Positions 53,608 to 64,000 of a stretch of DNA of 64,000 bases are shown here, one piece after another (positions within the stretch are counted from its first letter, which is position 1; the number at the start of each line of letters is the position of its first letter). The stretch covers positions 3,720,001-3,784,000 of the forward strand of contig JARUPY010000607.1 of NCBI GenBank assembly GCA_029817715.1. Reading direction: 5' to 3'. The notes beneath the pieces were generated by a model that saw only the letters and a program-made list of their open reading frames with translations, searched no databases and was not told the DNA's origin. The stretch comes from Melastoma dodecandrum (lineage: Eukaryota > Streptophyta > Magnoliopsida > Myrtales > Melastomataceae). Made by a program: the position numbers and the translations under genes.

Positions 53608-53920
53608 CTGCATATATCAACAAATAAATAACTAACACCATCAAAACTTACACTACAATCTACAAACCGAGAAGCCTAACCCACTTACCACCGTCTACCC
53701 AAAGCCAAACCATCCCATACCCATACAGAAACCCAAAACCAAATCCTAACAATATACAGTGGATCGGAGGAGAGAAACTAGGGTTCGTGGGATCTCGGGT
53801 AGGATGAGTAAGACTTGACACGAGGGATTTACCCTGTACCATACACCTAAACCCAACTCCAGTAAACCATGCACAGGACTAAACAAAAAAATCGTAACTT
53901 TGAGTGGATCGGAGGAGACG

Positions 53921-54000
53921 ATTTAGGGTTGTGAGTTCTCGGCTGGTAAAAGGAACACGATTTAGGGTTGTGGGTTCTCGGGCAGTAAAAGGAAGACGAT
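53921..54000 (+). repeat. 39 bp tandem duplication near the right end of the MULE
   Basis: 'gatttagggttgtgagttctcggctggtaaaaggaacac' is followed by a second copy with a few changes, upstream (on the minus strand) of the Ulp1-like exon. It is not coding as far as seen, and may be the gene's 5' leader. Confidence 0.75.
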
Positions 54001-54144
54001 AAAAAAGGGGGATCGTACGTGATGTCATTATGTCAACCGGGAAGGAGGTCGCCGACGGAGATGCCAAGAAGAGGAAGGGGGATCGGAGGGGACGACGGGA
54101 GGAGGAAGGTAGATCAAAGGGGACGATGGAACCAAGTACAAGAT

Positions 54145-54534
54145 TAATAATTAGGTTTGTAATATATTTTGTAAATTGAAACCGGGAGCAAATTCGTCAT
54201 TTCACAATGACCACAGGTTAGTAATTAGGTTCGGGATTCATTGTTCGGATTAGTAAATTACTAAAATATTTTGTAATACTTTATCAAATTTTATTAAAAT
54301 TCCACGCAGAAATCAGTACAAAATTACGAAACTCATATTCATTTTTAGTAATTTCCAAACACTTTTACTAAGTTAAACATTGTTTTACTAATTTTCAAAA
54401 AAATTAATAAAATATTACTAATTTCAGTCAAAAGCCCATCGAACCATTTATTAAACTTTGAACTTTTACTAAGTAAAATTAATACTTTTTACTAAAAAAT
54501 GAACAGTAATTTCTCAATAAAAATTACTAAAAAA
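54145..54534 (-). repeat. right terminal inverted repeat of the MULE
   Basis: The reverse complement of 43723-44112 over its full length with scattered substitutions, ending ...AAAATTACTAAAAAA at 54534. Confidence 0.88.
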
Positions 54535-57500
54535 CAAAAGGGGGCGGGGCGTAGGCGAAGCATGATGTTTGGGGGTGGTGGGTGGTCGGGAACGTGTATA
54601 CCAAAGTCAAATCTCCCTCCACACGACACCGTAGGATAAAATTATTTTGTGTTTCTGGGGGGTTACTGTGTTTTGTCCCCCTACTATTATGCATCTTTGT
54701 TCATCCTAGAACAACCACGTCACGCTGTCGTTCGTTTGATATATATCACAAGTGTTCCAACTTTTGGCATCAATAATTTACGAGGAAGAGGACGTTTCTT
54801 ACAACTCTCTCCTTCGCGGCCAGTCAAGAATCATTGTATACGCACATACATAACCCCCAAATTCGAACGAACCCATGTGTTCCCGTATGCGCGCATGTTG
54901 AAGCGTAACGATTTCGACTAGAGCATGACATGATATGCCATTTGTTCCAATAACAAAAGAAGCATTTCGTATGACTTGTATCATCTATATCACTCTCTCG
55001 TGTCATGTATTCTACGGTTCAAAGTTTAGTCACACTGATTTTATTTGGATGTTACGTTCACAGTCCTCGTCGAGGTACAGCACGACGTGAGGCATTGGGG
55101 GTGGCCACAGGATGTCCCTGGGGGTGATATCATGCATAGCTTTTAACTCCATTTTAACTTATACAGTGTCGGTTCTTCTCCAAACCTGTCACCCTCAACT
55201 CTTGTCGTGTCGCCATCCTCTCGGGGTCCGACAAGTTTCGGGGGAAACAGGCCGGGGGTAAGAGCGATGTTTGTTGTGGTAAGACTTTTTTTCGGGGGGG
55301 TTTTGTAGGGGCATCGGTCACTGTTTTGTAGGAGACGACTGTTTCCCCTTTCCTTTGTTGTGAAATTATTTTGAGGGGTAGGGGACGACAACCTCTGCCC
55401 AAAATTTCAACCTTTGATTTGAACCACCACCCTCTCCTTTCTTGACTACACATATACACCAAATCCATCACCCGTAGATCTGTACTCATCACCAAATCAT
55501 TTCATCACATCAACTCGAAACAAATTCATTTTTTGTTTGATAGATTTATCATGCCATAATACGAGAGATGTACATGACTGGATCGATTTATTTCAAATTA
55601 AGTCAATTGTAAAAATATTTCGCATTTTAAGTTATTTAATTTCAAAATTTATTGAATAATGCCATAAACTCGACTTTATAAAAATCGAGTTCGCCACCTT
55701 CACGAGTTCCTCGAATTCGAATTAGATGAAAACTAAGTTCCTTAATAAATAATAATGGGTAAGTACAAAACTTTAAATCACTTGCACTCTAATTTTTAGA
55801 AATTTTAAAATGAGGTGTCCTAAATTACGAAATTTTCCCGTGAACTCTAATTAATAACCAAACTCCATGAATGTAAGCTACCTCTCAGTGGAACACTCTC
55901 GGGGTTAATTCGATGCAAAAATATCACAAATGATAAAGATATAATTCGGGTTTGCGACAAAACAAATACACGACTGATATTAGCCGGCAATGAATCGGAT
56001 TCTGCATATATAAAATACGTCCGACAAATATCTGCTTACGACAAGATAAAAATAGCAAATAGCAACCACCACCCCCCAATAACATTTTCTGAAAATTGGT
56101 CAAAGCCAAACGCCAAACCCTGAGTTCTTCCCTTGAACAATCAATTATAATGAACGACCATTTAGACAAAGACCAAACCAGCGGATTACGATCAATTATA
56201 TTATTGTACTTCGAGGGAATATTTATTCGTCCTCCTCTTCTTCGTTGGAACTTAGTCATTATTAATGACCTAAGAGCATAGCATAGCAAACCAAAAAGGG
56301 AGAAGGAACAAAAAAAAAAAAAAACCATCATCATTTTTAGGGGGGGGGGGGCCTCGACACGAGCATCTTCGACTTAGTTAACCAATCTCTAGTTTTTGCT
56401 TTTCTTCTTTTTCATAAATCATTGATATTTGAAAAATGTAAGCAAAGGTGGCATGCTTTGGCTTTGGCTTTGTCTGATTCTGGCTGGCCCATCCTATAAT
56501 AAGACGAAGGGGATGCGTTCGATTATGCTTCGAGACTCCTCCCATGTCGAGTTGGACTAATCAGGATTAAACAGCGTAATGATGACGATCCCCCTGGATA
56601 AATAAAAGAAAAGGAGGAGATCAATCACGGAGACAAAATGGGAATTCCTCCCTTTTGATCATTAAAGGTTAGGTAATCACGTAATAAAGTGGATTAGTTG
56701 GGGATCGTAGCACGATAATGATTTTTTCGCGTATGCAAATCGCAAGGCTCCAAATACCCAATACCACCGAAATCACGTCGATGTATCGAAATGATCGAAA
56801 CCTTTCTTTCTATCTTCCTTTCCGACAAGGTGTTATATTATCTCGGGTGACTTACTGGTGGTTACGTCAGTTTCAGTAGGGTTTGGACGAAGTCATCAAG
56901 GTTGGTAATGTATCAATAATTGATGTTCCGTTGGAGTATGTTTTCTTCAAATCCACAAAGATGGACATAACAAATACTTCTACGACTTCAACTTTAACCC
57001 CTAGGAATAAGAAGAAGAAGAAGAAACTGATCGGTCGAAATTCAGCATGATTAATATCAACTTTTAATAATTGACCATCGCCACGTCCCACGTAAATGAT
57101 TTGTTTAATACTTAAAAACCCTAAAAAAATGAAGAAGAATTCTCGCGTCATGATGAGGATGGAGAAAATGTTGTGTGTGTGTGTGTGTGTGTTGGGGGTG
57201 TGATTTGATAGTGATTAGAGGCTTGTGTAAAGATCATTTCCTCTTTTTCTTTTCATCTTTAATAAATCATTGAGCATCTTCCAATCAATGAATAATTACA
57301 CGGTACGGCCAGAGAATGTCCTAACAGTGGGGTAATAGTATCTCACTCTCCCATGCACATCCACACACACATCCTCCCCATATTGCACAGTAAAACTCAA
57401 CTTTCTTTCCCGGGGGGGGTTAATATGTCCAAGAACAAAGCTTCAAATCAAGCCCGGTTGTCCTCCACGATTCCAAAAAGGAGGATGTGAGATAGGGACA

Positions 57501-57947
57501 CACACTAATTAATATCTCCCCCCAACCCAGACATTATCCCATCCCCCCATTCAAACTCAATTATATCCCCCCCCTGACTTAAGAAGCATTTTTGGGACGA
57601 TCCCATCATGGTTAGCCACCCCACTTTAATATCCAAACAATATTTTTTTAGATATCATCGCCCAATATCATATGACATGTCAGTTTTATATATGGGTTTG
57701 TGCTACATCATCTGATAATAAATTTCCATGAGAGAGTCGAAGAACATGTTGTTTTCTTGCTTAAATAGCAATTGGGAATTGCTTTTTAAGTCTTTCACAT
57801 TCATTAAATTAGAAAAAGAATCTTCCAATCATATGGAGACAACGCAAATACTGTTTCGTCCTTCCTATAATTATATCGGAAATTGAACACACAGCGATAA
57901 TTTCATTAATCCTTCGTCCTCCCCGCCCTTATCGTCTTCGTACTGTA
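54535..57947. other. intergenic DNA, no gene seen
   Basis: No gene could be supported in this 3.4 kb. It contains poly-G at 56340-56351, poly-A at about 56311-56325, (TG)n at 57174-57192 and GAAGAAGAAG at 57007-57023. Long open frames on either strand (for example complement 55154-55495) have no recognisable domain and are judged chance. Confidence 0.45.
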
Positions 57948-58484
57948 CGTCGGTGCAAGCGAAAGCCCTTGGTAGCATGTTAAACTGGATTCGATCGTCG
58001 ATCGGAAGTTAACGAAAAATAAGGAGATAAAGAATTTACATGATTCGGTCAATCGACCTACGTTCATGGGCGGATAAAAAGATTTCACTATATTCAATGG
58101 AGTACAAACTTTAGGTTGAGACCCTTTCTAATCCCATTAACCTACCCGAGTACAAGATCCCGCTTTCCTGGTAAGAAATAACCTCGAAGTATTTTCCGTG
58201 TTTCCCCAACACACACTCTTTCTTTACCGCCACATTCTTTGCACTCGTGTATCCCTATTCTATGCTATCAGGATTTGCTCTCTCTCGTCTTTTCATTCGT
58301 TTCGTATACCGACACCTATTTATAGAATAGATGGCCCCACATATATCGAAAATCTGACAGGTAAATATATTATGTGATATAATCTAATATAATCAATATA
58401 TTCCCCCAAGAGATATATTATATGATATTCCTTATATAACAAGTAATCGCAATATAACCGACTTCGGGCCACAAAATCCTAACA
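57948..58484 (-). repeat. LTR (3' LTR on the minus strand) of the copia element
   Basis: 537 bp aligned with 59967-60518. It shares TTTGCTCTCTCTCGTC, TATAGAATAGATGGCCCCACATATATCG and AAATCCTAACA. Confidence 0.9.
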
Positions 58485-58689
58485 AACTCCACCTTGGGCC
58501 GAAGTCCATAGAACGTTTGAGGAATTGTCACTCCGGTCTTTCTCGAATACTAACTATGAATATATCCCTTCTTCTCATCCAGGCTCCGACGAGCCTAGTC
58601 AATGGAACATCCAAGCCCACCCACGACGGACTTGACTACCCACATCTTCTTGCTTCTCCGTGCTCGCGACCTATTACCCGTTTCTCCTA

Positions 58690-59100
58690 TGACTGATTAC
58701 TTCTCTTGAAAGGTTCATGACGCCTTCCAGAAGAACTAACAATAGTAATAACAACGGCACCTCTCATAACATACAAGCCCTTCGATCGACTCCCAGTCAT
58801 CCACAACCGCCATCCTCGGCGAACATTGAAGGCTCCACCTGAAGAAGAAAATTCGTACCCTTTGGCTTCTAAAACACTCACGGAAATAATATTTCTCATG
58901 ATGTCAGGCACATGTCGGATACCTGCTAACTCTCTCACAGCTCCATCATTCATTCTGAACCGAACCGTTCGCACACCTGCAACCTTACACTTGTGACCAT
59001 TGCCCAAGCGTACCTCGCCACCTGCAATGGAACAGTATGCGGTGAACATGCCCTATGAAGACTCATGTGAAAAGTACTCCCTGAGTCGAGAATCCAATCC
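58690..59100 (-). pseudogene. copia protease-region remnant
   Basis: On the minus strand the retropepsin motif WILDSGSTFHMS is seen at about 59060-59100. After a frame change the typical downstream segment follows (VRLGNGHKCKV, GVRTVRFRMNDGAVRELAGIRHVPDIMRNIISV) in 59049-58687. The GAG-pre-integrase head may begin just after. The polyprotein then ends, with the rest of pol deleted. Confidence 0.85.
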
Positions 59101-59152
59101 TCGTCCGATGGTCTCTTCGACTCGGTTTCAACAGTCTACACCTCACTAGCCA

Positions 59153-59929
59153 TTAGTACATTTTCGTCTCTGGCATCACTGTCGCTGGTATAACAGCAAC
59201 CGTCGCTGACCCTTGCAATCCTTCATCCTTCGCTGCTAGCTTCCTGCAGTTTTTCTTTATGTTTCCCATTTTACCATAATGGAAGCATCTTACCCGGTTG
59301 CTACCTTTGGATCTAGTCCTGCTTACTGTTAATGCCTCCATCATAGGTCGCCCTGCTTCATCCGTCAACTCTTTATCAATCAAATCTTTTGATAAAAGAG
59401 CAGACCGTACCTCGTCAACTGTGAGAACACTTCTCACATACAAGAACGTCTCCCTGAAGCTCCGATATGAAGCGGGTAGTGAACATAACAGCAACATCGC
59501 CTGGATCTCCTCATCGATCTTGTCGCCGATCCTCTCCAAATCCAAAGATGCAGACGACCAATTATCCAGGTAGGATTTAACGGACATACCATCCATCATT
59601 TTGAGCATGAAGATCCTTTGCCTGAGAAGAAGTTTGTTGCTCAAAGTCCTCGTCATGTACAGACTCTCCAACGCACTCCAAGGCCCGGCCGCTGTCGTCT
59701 CCATGAGCACGTTCGTCAGAACCTCATTGGATAGACAGTTGAATTGCCGATAACGCTCTAGCATCTATCTCCTCCACCGGTCAGAAGTCAACTTCGAAGC
59801 ACTCTTAGACTAATCTGTAAGAGCCTTCTCCAATCCACCCTGTACCAGTAGTGCCCTCATCTTGACTTGCCGCAAGCCGAAATTCATGCTCCTATCTAAC
59901 TTCTCGATCTCGAACTTGCCACTAGCCAT
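59153..59929 (-). pseudogene. copia gag (UBN2 type) with stops
   Basis: From ATG at 59929 (MASGKFEIEKLDRSMNFGLRQVKMR) the frame hits TAG codons near 59814 and 59768. It then continues open from 59764 to 59153: MLERYRQFNCLSNEVL, ALESLYMTRTLSNKLLLRQRIF, MVDGMSV-like loop, DEEIQAMLLLCSLPASY, and a degenerate zinc knuckle CFHYGKMGNIKKNC. A working gag would assemble virus-like particles. Here it is broken. Confidence 0.85.
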
Positions 59930-59953
59930 GGATCTTAAATTTGCACAACCGAG

Positions 59954-59966
59954 CTCTGATACCAAT
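59954..59966 (-). other. tRNA primer binding site of the minus-strand copia element
   Basis: The complement reads ATTGGTATCAGAGC directly next to the LTR, as in most plant copia elements primed by initiator tRNA-Met. Confidence 0.85.
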
Positions 59967-60518
59967 TGTTGGTGCACGCGGAAGCCCTCTGTAGCGTGTT
60001 GAACATGATTCGATCGTCGATTGGAAATTAACGAAAAATAAGGAGACAGAATTTACGTGGTTTGGTCAATCGACCTACGTCCACGAGCAAAGAAGAAGTT
60101 TTTACTATATTAAATGGAGTACAAACTTTAGGTTGAGACCCTCTCTAACCCCTTCGACCTACCTAAGTACAAGATTCCGCTTTTTTGGTAAGAAATAACC
60201 TCGAAGTGTTTCCCGTGTTTTCCCAACACACACCATTTCTTTACCGCCGCACTCTTTGCACTCGTGTATCCATCTTCTATGCTCTCAGGATTTGCTCTCT
60301 CTCGTCTCTTCATTCGCTTCGTATACCGACACCTATTTATAGAATAGATGGCCCCACATATATCGGAAATCTGGCCGGTAAATATATTATGTGATATAAT
60401 CTAATATCATCAATATATTCCCCCAAGAGATATATTATCTCACCTTCCATATATAACGAGCGAATATAATATTTTCTAATTCGCAATATAACCGAATTCG
60501 AGCCACAAAATCCTAACA
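59967..60518 (-). repeat. LTR (5' LTR on the minus strand) of the copia element
   Basis: 552 bp, starts TGTTGGTGCACGCGGAAGCCC on the + strand and ends ATCCTAACA at 60518. Confidence 0.9.
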
Positions 60519-63437
60519 CGTTATCCACTTGTCATATATTTTCCTCCATTCATTACATCGCTTTGGTGGTTAAAGGTTCGATTAATTTGCGATTGCGGTG
60601 GTTTGAACTTTGTACTTCTTTTATTTTTCTTATGCATAATGTCCTCTAGCAAAGCATACAAAAGGAAACATTTCTACACCATTTTCTGATATAGGTTTGT
60701 ACACGACGAAACATCCGCGTCTCTCTCTTTTCACCTTTTCTTTTCCGTTTTCCTCGTTGGGAAGAAAACTCCAAACCATAGGGAAGGTGGAGTCGTTTTT
60801 CGGGGCCGTAGGTGTGGTCCGTCCTGTGGTTTACGACCCAACGAGTATCGTATGGTCGGCCTCGGCCTCGTGCACGATCGTCCCGGCGCTACGATTAAGA
60901 GTGGTTGGTCGTAACAAAATGCCGACGTCGCTGAGATCTCACTATCAGAGGCGCTTTCTTTAACATTGTCGTCATTTTCTCTTTTCCCTTTGCAAATAAT
61001 TCCAAGATGCATTATTATTATTACCATATTTTACTTGTCACGACGTTTTCGGTCTCGCTTTCCACGAACGTGATCGTATTTTCTCGGGACGATTTTTCTT
61101 CTTTAACAAAAAAGCCAAAATTCTGTGATCGAATCCCACGTAATATTCCAAATAGAAGACTCCTCTTCTTTTCCCTCTCCTAGCGTTTCGAATTCAATGT
61201 AAGCATCCAATGAAAAAGTCATCCTAAATACAAACCGACTATCATGTCAGTCAGGTGTCAAATTAGAAAGTGCACTTAATAACAATTCATTAACTTAACA
61301 TAATGAACTAATTAAAAATTATTAATTAATTAATTAAGCACAGTACGTGATTAAGCTTACGAAGGAAGCTCATAATGCATCGGTTTTGATGGCGATTGTC
61401 GGCAAAGGATGTGCCTGCCACGTGTCTGATGGGAAAGCTTCTTGCATCTTCCCACGAAAAAATTCGTACCCCTTTTTTGCATGGAGGAGATTTATCGTGA
61501 CGATATCTGGTCGACGAATGACGTCACCTCCTCGTCAGAACACATGGTTTAGGGTTTTCCGGTCAGTATTAAGAAAAGTTTTAACATCTTTTAATTTGAA
61601 AAAGGAGAAAAGAAAGGGAAATCAAATACCCAATTAGGGAAATAGTTTTATTTTTGTTGGTTGGTATTTGTATATTTCCTCTGCACACGTAAAAACATCA
61701 TCCGTCAGTAAGATCACACGCCCCACCTTTCTTAAAGAAATATTTACAGGGAAATCTGGTCGATGGAGACCCCTCAAGGATGTATTCCATCCCCATTTGT
61801 AGAATCAACTTTTAAGAAATAGAAACAAAATAATACGAGCCAACTTGCTTGTAATGGAAACTATATCACTTAAAATATTGTTGTAAGAAAGTGAAAGAGA
61901 GACACCCCCCCAATTTTGACGACTTTGTTTGAGGTATAGTGCCTAAAAATTTTAACTAAAAGTGGACGCCACAGTGAAATGAATGATTGAAGGGGAAAGG
62001 GTTTTGTCGACATGAATAAATCCGAATATTATAACATCATGTTCCATTGTCGCACGTAAACGATGACAAGTAATTAAAAGATAGTAAAAGGTTAGATGGT
62101 GATCTGGGGTTTCATTATCGTCTTCCTTTTTATGCCATGGGATCTTGTAATAATAATTTCTCTCTCTCTCTCTCTCTCTCTTTGCTCTTTATGTCCGAAA
62201 CATGATGTCTCATGTCATATAAGTTGCTTTCATTTCATATATCGATGCTACCAAAAGATCGGAGAGTAATGGTGATCTCATTATTCCTAGGCTCAGGAAA
62301 CTAAAGATCTTGTGTGCGGAAAACCCCTGTTTGAGCATTTCGATTCGCGCTATAGGAGGTTAACGTTTCGTGTTTAGCCACGGATTGTCTGTTCAGAGTT
62401 TAGGTTCCAACCGATTGCGAGCGACCCGTCCACGACGATGCTGTGTGGAAGCCCTCCACAGTGAAGCGATCGGTTGGTAGAGATGTGGTAGGAAATCGCC
62501 CTTGAAAAAAGTGAGGACTACCATACACGTAATATGGGCACGAGATATAACCGTTGCACCAATCATCAACGTACCTGTCAATCGAGAAGTCGTGATGGAT
62601 TGATGCGATACAATAATGTTTCTTACCCGGGAGACCACCACGGGGAACAACTAGATACAGGAGGCGATGATCGCCTATGAGGGAACTTCTGGTGATGCTC
62701 TACTGATCGCGAGGGCTTGTGTGGCCATGATATGTATCTACCACAATTTCATGGTCCTGCAAATGCGACCCATTTTGCAAAAGGAGGACTACTGCCTACA
62801 TATGTAGGAGCAACCCTATTAATTCCTCTCCAAGGTTCAAGCATATGGTTTGTCCGTGCATGTGTGCGGGTCCTCGGCCGCGGAGGCAGACCCTCCCAAC
62901 ACGCTCTCTGGTGAAGGGACAAGAGGACCCAGAAAACATGTTGTCCATGAGGTCCCAGGTTCTGTCTAAATTCCCTGTCGTGGGGGATGTCACTGATGTC
63001 CTTGATCCAAAAGTTTCAACCCCATTGCAGAAGCAAACCTTAGATGGACTTTGGTTATGAATGAGATTGACGCTTCATGACATCCCATGACATGGCAAAG
63101 CCCAACATGACATGAAAATAAGCCTTTTGGAACCACACGGAGCTCGCTCGATCCGAGGACATTGATATGGGGCCGAGCCTTTTCCTCGACCCTTTACCTC
63201 GGAGAGCAATCGAGCCTGGTTGGTATGAAGGGCATCTACGACTTCATGTTCGAGCAAATCTCGACAGGAGTTCCTTGTACAAGGTGGCTGCTTCAACGCT
63301 TAACCTGAAATAAACTACGCACGCCTCAGAGAATGCCTTATAAACTACTTTTTATACCATGAACAGAGATGAAGCTAATCGGGCATTAATTTGCTGGAAG
63401 GTCTTCAAATACGCATGTACCTCGAGAGATGTAATAA
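60519..63437. other. intergenic DNA, no gene seen
   Basis: No recognisable gene. (TC)n is at about 62160-62181. The stretch contains ordinary AT-rich DNA, with a GC-richer block at about 62350-63300 with several open frames that show no domain. It could hold remnants of old transposons. Confidence 0.4.
62160..62181 (+). repeat. (TC)n microsatellite
   Basis: About 11 TC units (tctctctctctc) in intergenic DNA. Confidence 0.85.
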
Positions 63438-64000
63438 ATGCCTAAGTTGGGTGAAGTTCCTGGAGGATATCTCCAATTCACCGTGAGAAAAGAAACTATT
63501 TCGGTTTTTAATGTCGAAAGTTCTAAAAATCCTCTAGTTCTCCCACCTATTTTGTCTTTTGTGTTTTTAGAAAAACCCCAAAATTTGGAAAAAGTTTTAA
63601 GTAAGTCATTGAAAATATCTGGAGAAGGAAAATCTTCGGAAAATCCTTCTGGAACTCCATCACGACTGGAGTTCATTTCAGATTCTAGGATGGCTCTCTA
63701 TGGGATTAGCAAGAGTATAAATGATATTTTAACTCAGCTAATTATTCAAGGGATTACAGAAAGTCTTGAGAGCTGAAACCATCTTGCTCGGAAAGTAGGT
63801 TCTATAGTAAATAAGATGTTAAACTTTATAGAGCATGAAAGAAGTTTAAAAAGGTCTGAAGCCGAGTCGACTTCTGGACTGGAGAGTACTACGGGAAAAC
63901 CAGTCGAAAATTTGAAACTGATAGGAAGAAATTTCAAACAGGGTCAAGGCAAAAGTGTGGGAGAAATGTACAAGGAGTCAGTAGTTCCTTACATTTTAGA
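63438..64000 (+). pseudogene. unrecognised open frame, one internal stop, runs off the window end
   Basis: The frame from ATG 63438 (MPKLGEVPGGYLQF) is open to a TGA at 63774, then continues in the same frame to the window end (NHLARKVGSIVNKML, ENLKLIGRNFKQGQ, VPYIL), with codon use and length unlike random AT-rich DNA. I do not recognise the family. The composition is Lys/Ser/Glu-rich, with a possible amphipathic segment near GISKSINDILTQLI. It could be part of a transposon or an integrated virus, or an unknown gene whose stop is a mutation. No function is proposed. Confidence 0.4.

Larger units (their letters stand above)
43723..54534 (+). mobile_element. Mutator-like element (MULE) with FAR1-type transposase and Ulp1-like protease gene
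   Basis: Terminal inverted repeats of about 390 bp: 43723-44112 reads TTTTTTAGTAATTTTTACT... and its reverse complement is 54145-54534. Blocks such as GTCATTGTGAAATGACGAATTTGC and GGGCTTTTGACTGAAATTAGTAATATT are shared. Inside are a decayed FAR1/MULE/SWIM transposase on + and a multi-exon Ulp1-like protease gene on minus. A solo LTR (50712-53405) is nested. Without that LTR the element is about 8.1 kb. MULEs that carry Ulp1-like genes are known in plants (Kaonashi-type). No 9-11 bp target duplication is obvious at the flanks. The element is probably old and immobile. Confidence 0.88.
57948..60518 (-). mobile_element. non-autonomous minus-strand copia element with both LTRs
   Basis: The left LTR is 57948-58484 and the right LTR 59967-60518. 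On the minus strand the right LTR is the 5' LTR, ending CCAACA, and it is followed by the primer site ATTGGTATCAGAGC (complement of about 59954-59966), complementary to initiator tRNA-Met. The interior of about 1.5 kb holds a gag and a small part of protease. Integrase, RT and RNase H are missing. The start of the left LTR (cgtcggtgc against tgttggtgc) is altered. No clear 5-bp target duplication was found (CTGTA/CGTTA), and the LTRs differ by several substitutions and indels. It is therefore old and defective. Confidence 0.9.

Noticed and set aside
55143..55495. Two overlapping reverse frames in intergenic DNA
   Set aside because: No conserved motif, no intron signals worth joining and unremarkable composition.
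62393..63296. Possible gene in the GC-richer block near the window end
   Set aside because: Frames on both strands are short and overlapping, with no domain and no consistent splice pattern. I could not support a coding call.

Overview
This window comes from the nuclear genome of a dicotyledonous flowering plant. The evidence is spliced genes with GT-AG introns that encode plant-specific families (TOL, IRX9H, VAN3-binding protein, ATL, DREB/ERF, PERK kinase), together with many plant LTR retrotransposons, a Mutator-like element, a hAT element, AT-rich intergenic DNA and microsatellites. I cannot resolve the species.

Layout. 1-6300 is the 3' part of a Ty1-copia retrotransposon of SIRE type: decayed RT/RNase H, an extra 3' ORF, polypurine tract and 3' LTR. 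It appears to lie in an intron of the AP-4 beta-adaptin gene, whose last two exons are at 7452-8283. A 5'-truncated LINE with a clear target duplication sits between them. The AP-4 terminal exon carries a one-base frameshift. Next come four well-resolved spliced genes on the + strand: La protein (8662-12640, 460 aa), TOM1-like VHS/GAT protein of TOL9 type (14607-20856, 667 aa), a PLAC8 protein (21507-23384, 340 aa) and, after a kinase pseudogene, a GT43 xylosyltransferase of IRX9H type (30461-32311, 424 aa). The PERK-like kinase pseudogene (24066 to about 29210) is split by a 4 kb copia element (TSD AACAC) and by a 537 bp hAT element (TSD GGTGGTAT) that carries a tRNA-Met-like sequence. A tRNA-Ser(CGA) lies at 33063-33144. 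A VAN3-binding-protein-like gene (34245-36218) converges with an ATL RING-H2 ligase on the minus strand, with 15 bp between the two stop codons. A single-exon DREB/ERF gene is at 41592-42332.

43723-54534 is a roughly 10.8 kb Mutator-like element with about 390 bp terminal inverted repeats. It carries a decayed FAR1/MULE/SWIM transposase on + and, on the minus strand, a multi-exon Ulp1-like cysteine protease gene in which the catalytic His, Asp and Cys motifs are all visible. A 2.7 kb solo LTR of the same family as the element in the kinase pseudogene is nested in the MULE. 57948-60518 is a minus-strand, internally deleted copia element with both LTRs. The window ends in an unrecognised open frame (63438-64000) with one internal stop.

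The host genes are unrelated single-copy loci and form no pathway: RNA chaperone, endosomal sorting and vesicle coats, xylan synthesis, auxin/vein patterning, ubiquitination, transcription. The most interesting structure is the protease-carrying MULE. Its cargo gene looks better preserved than its own transposase.
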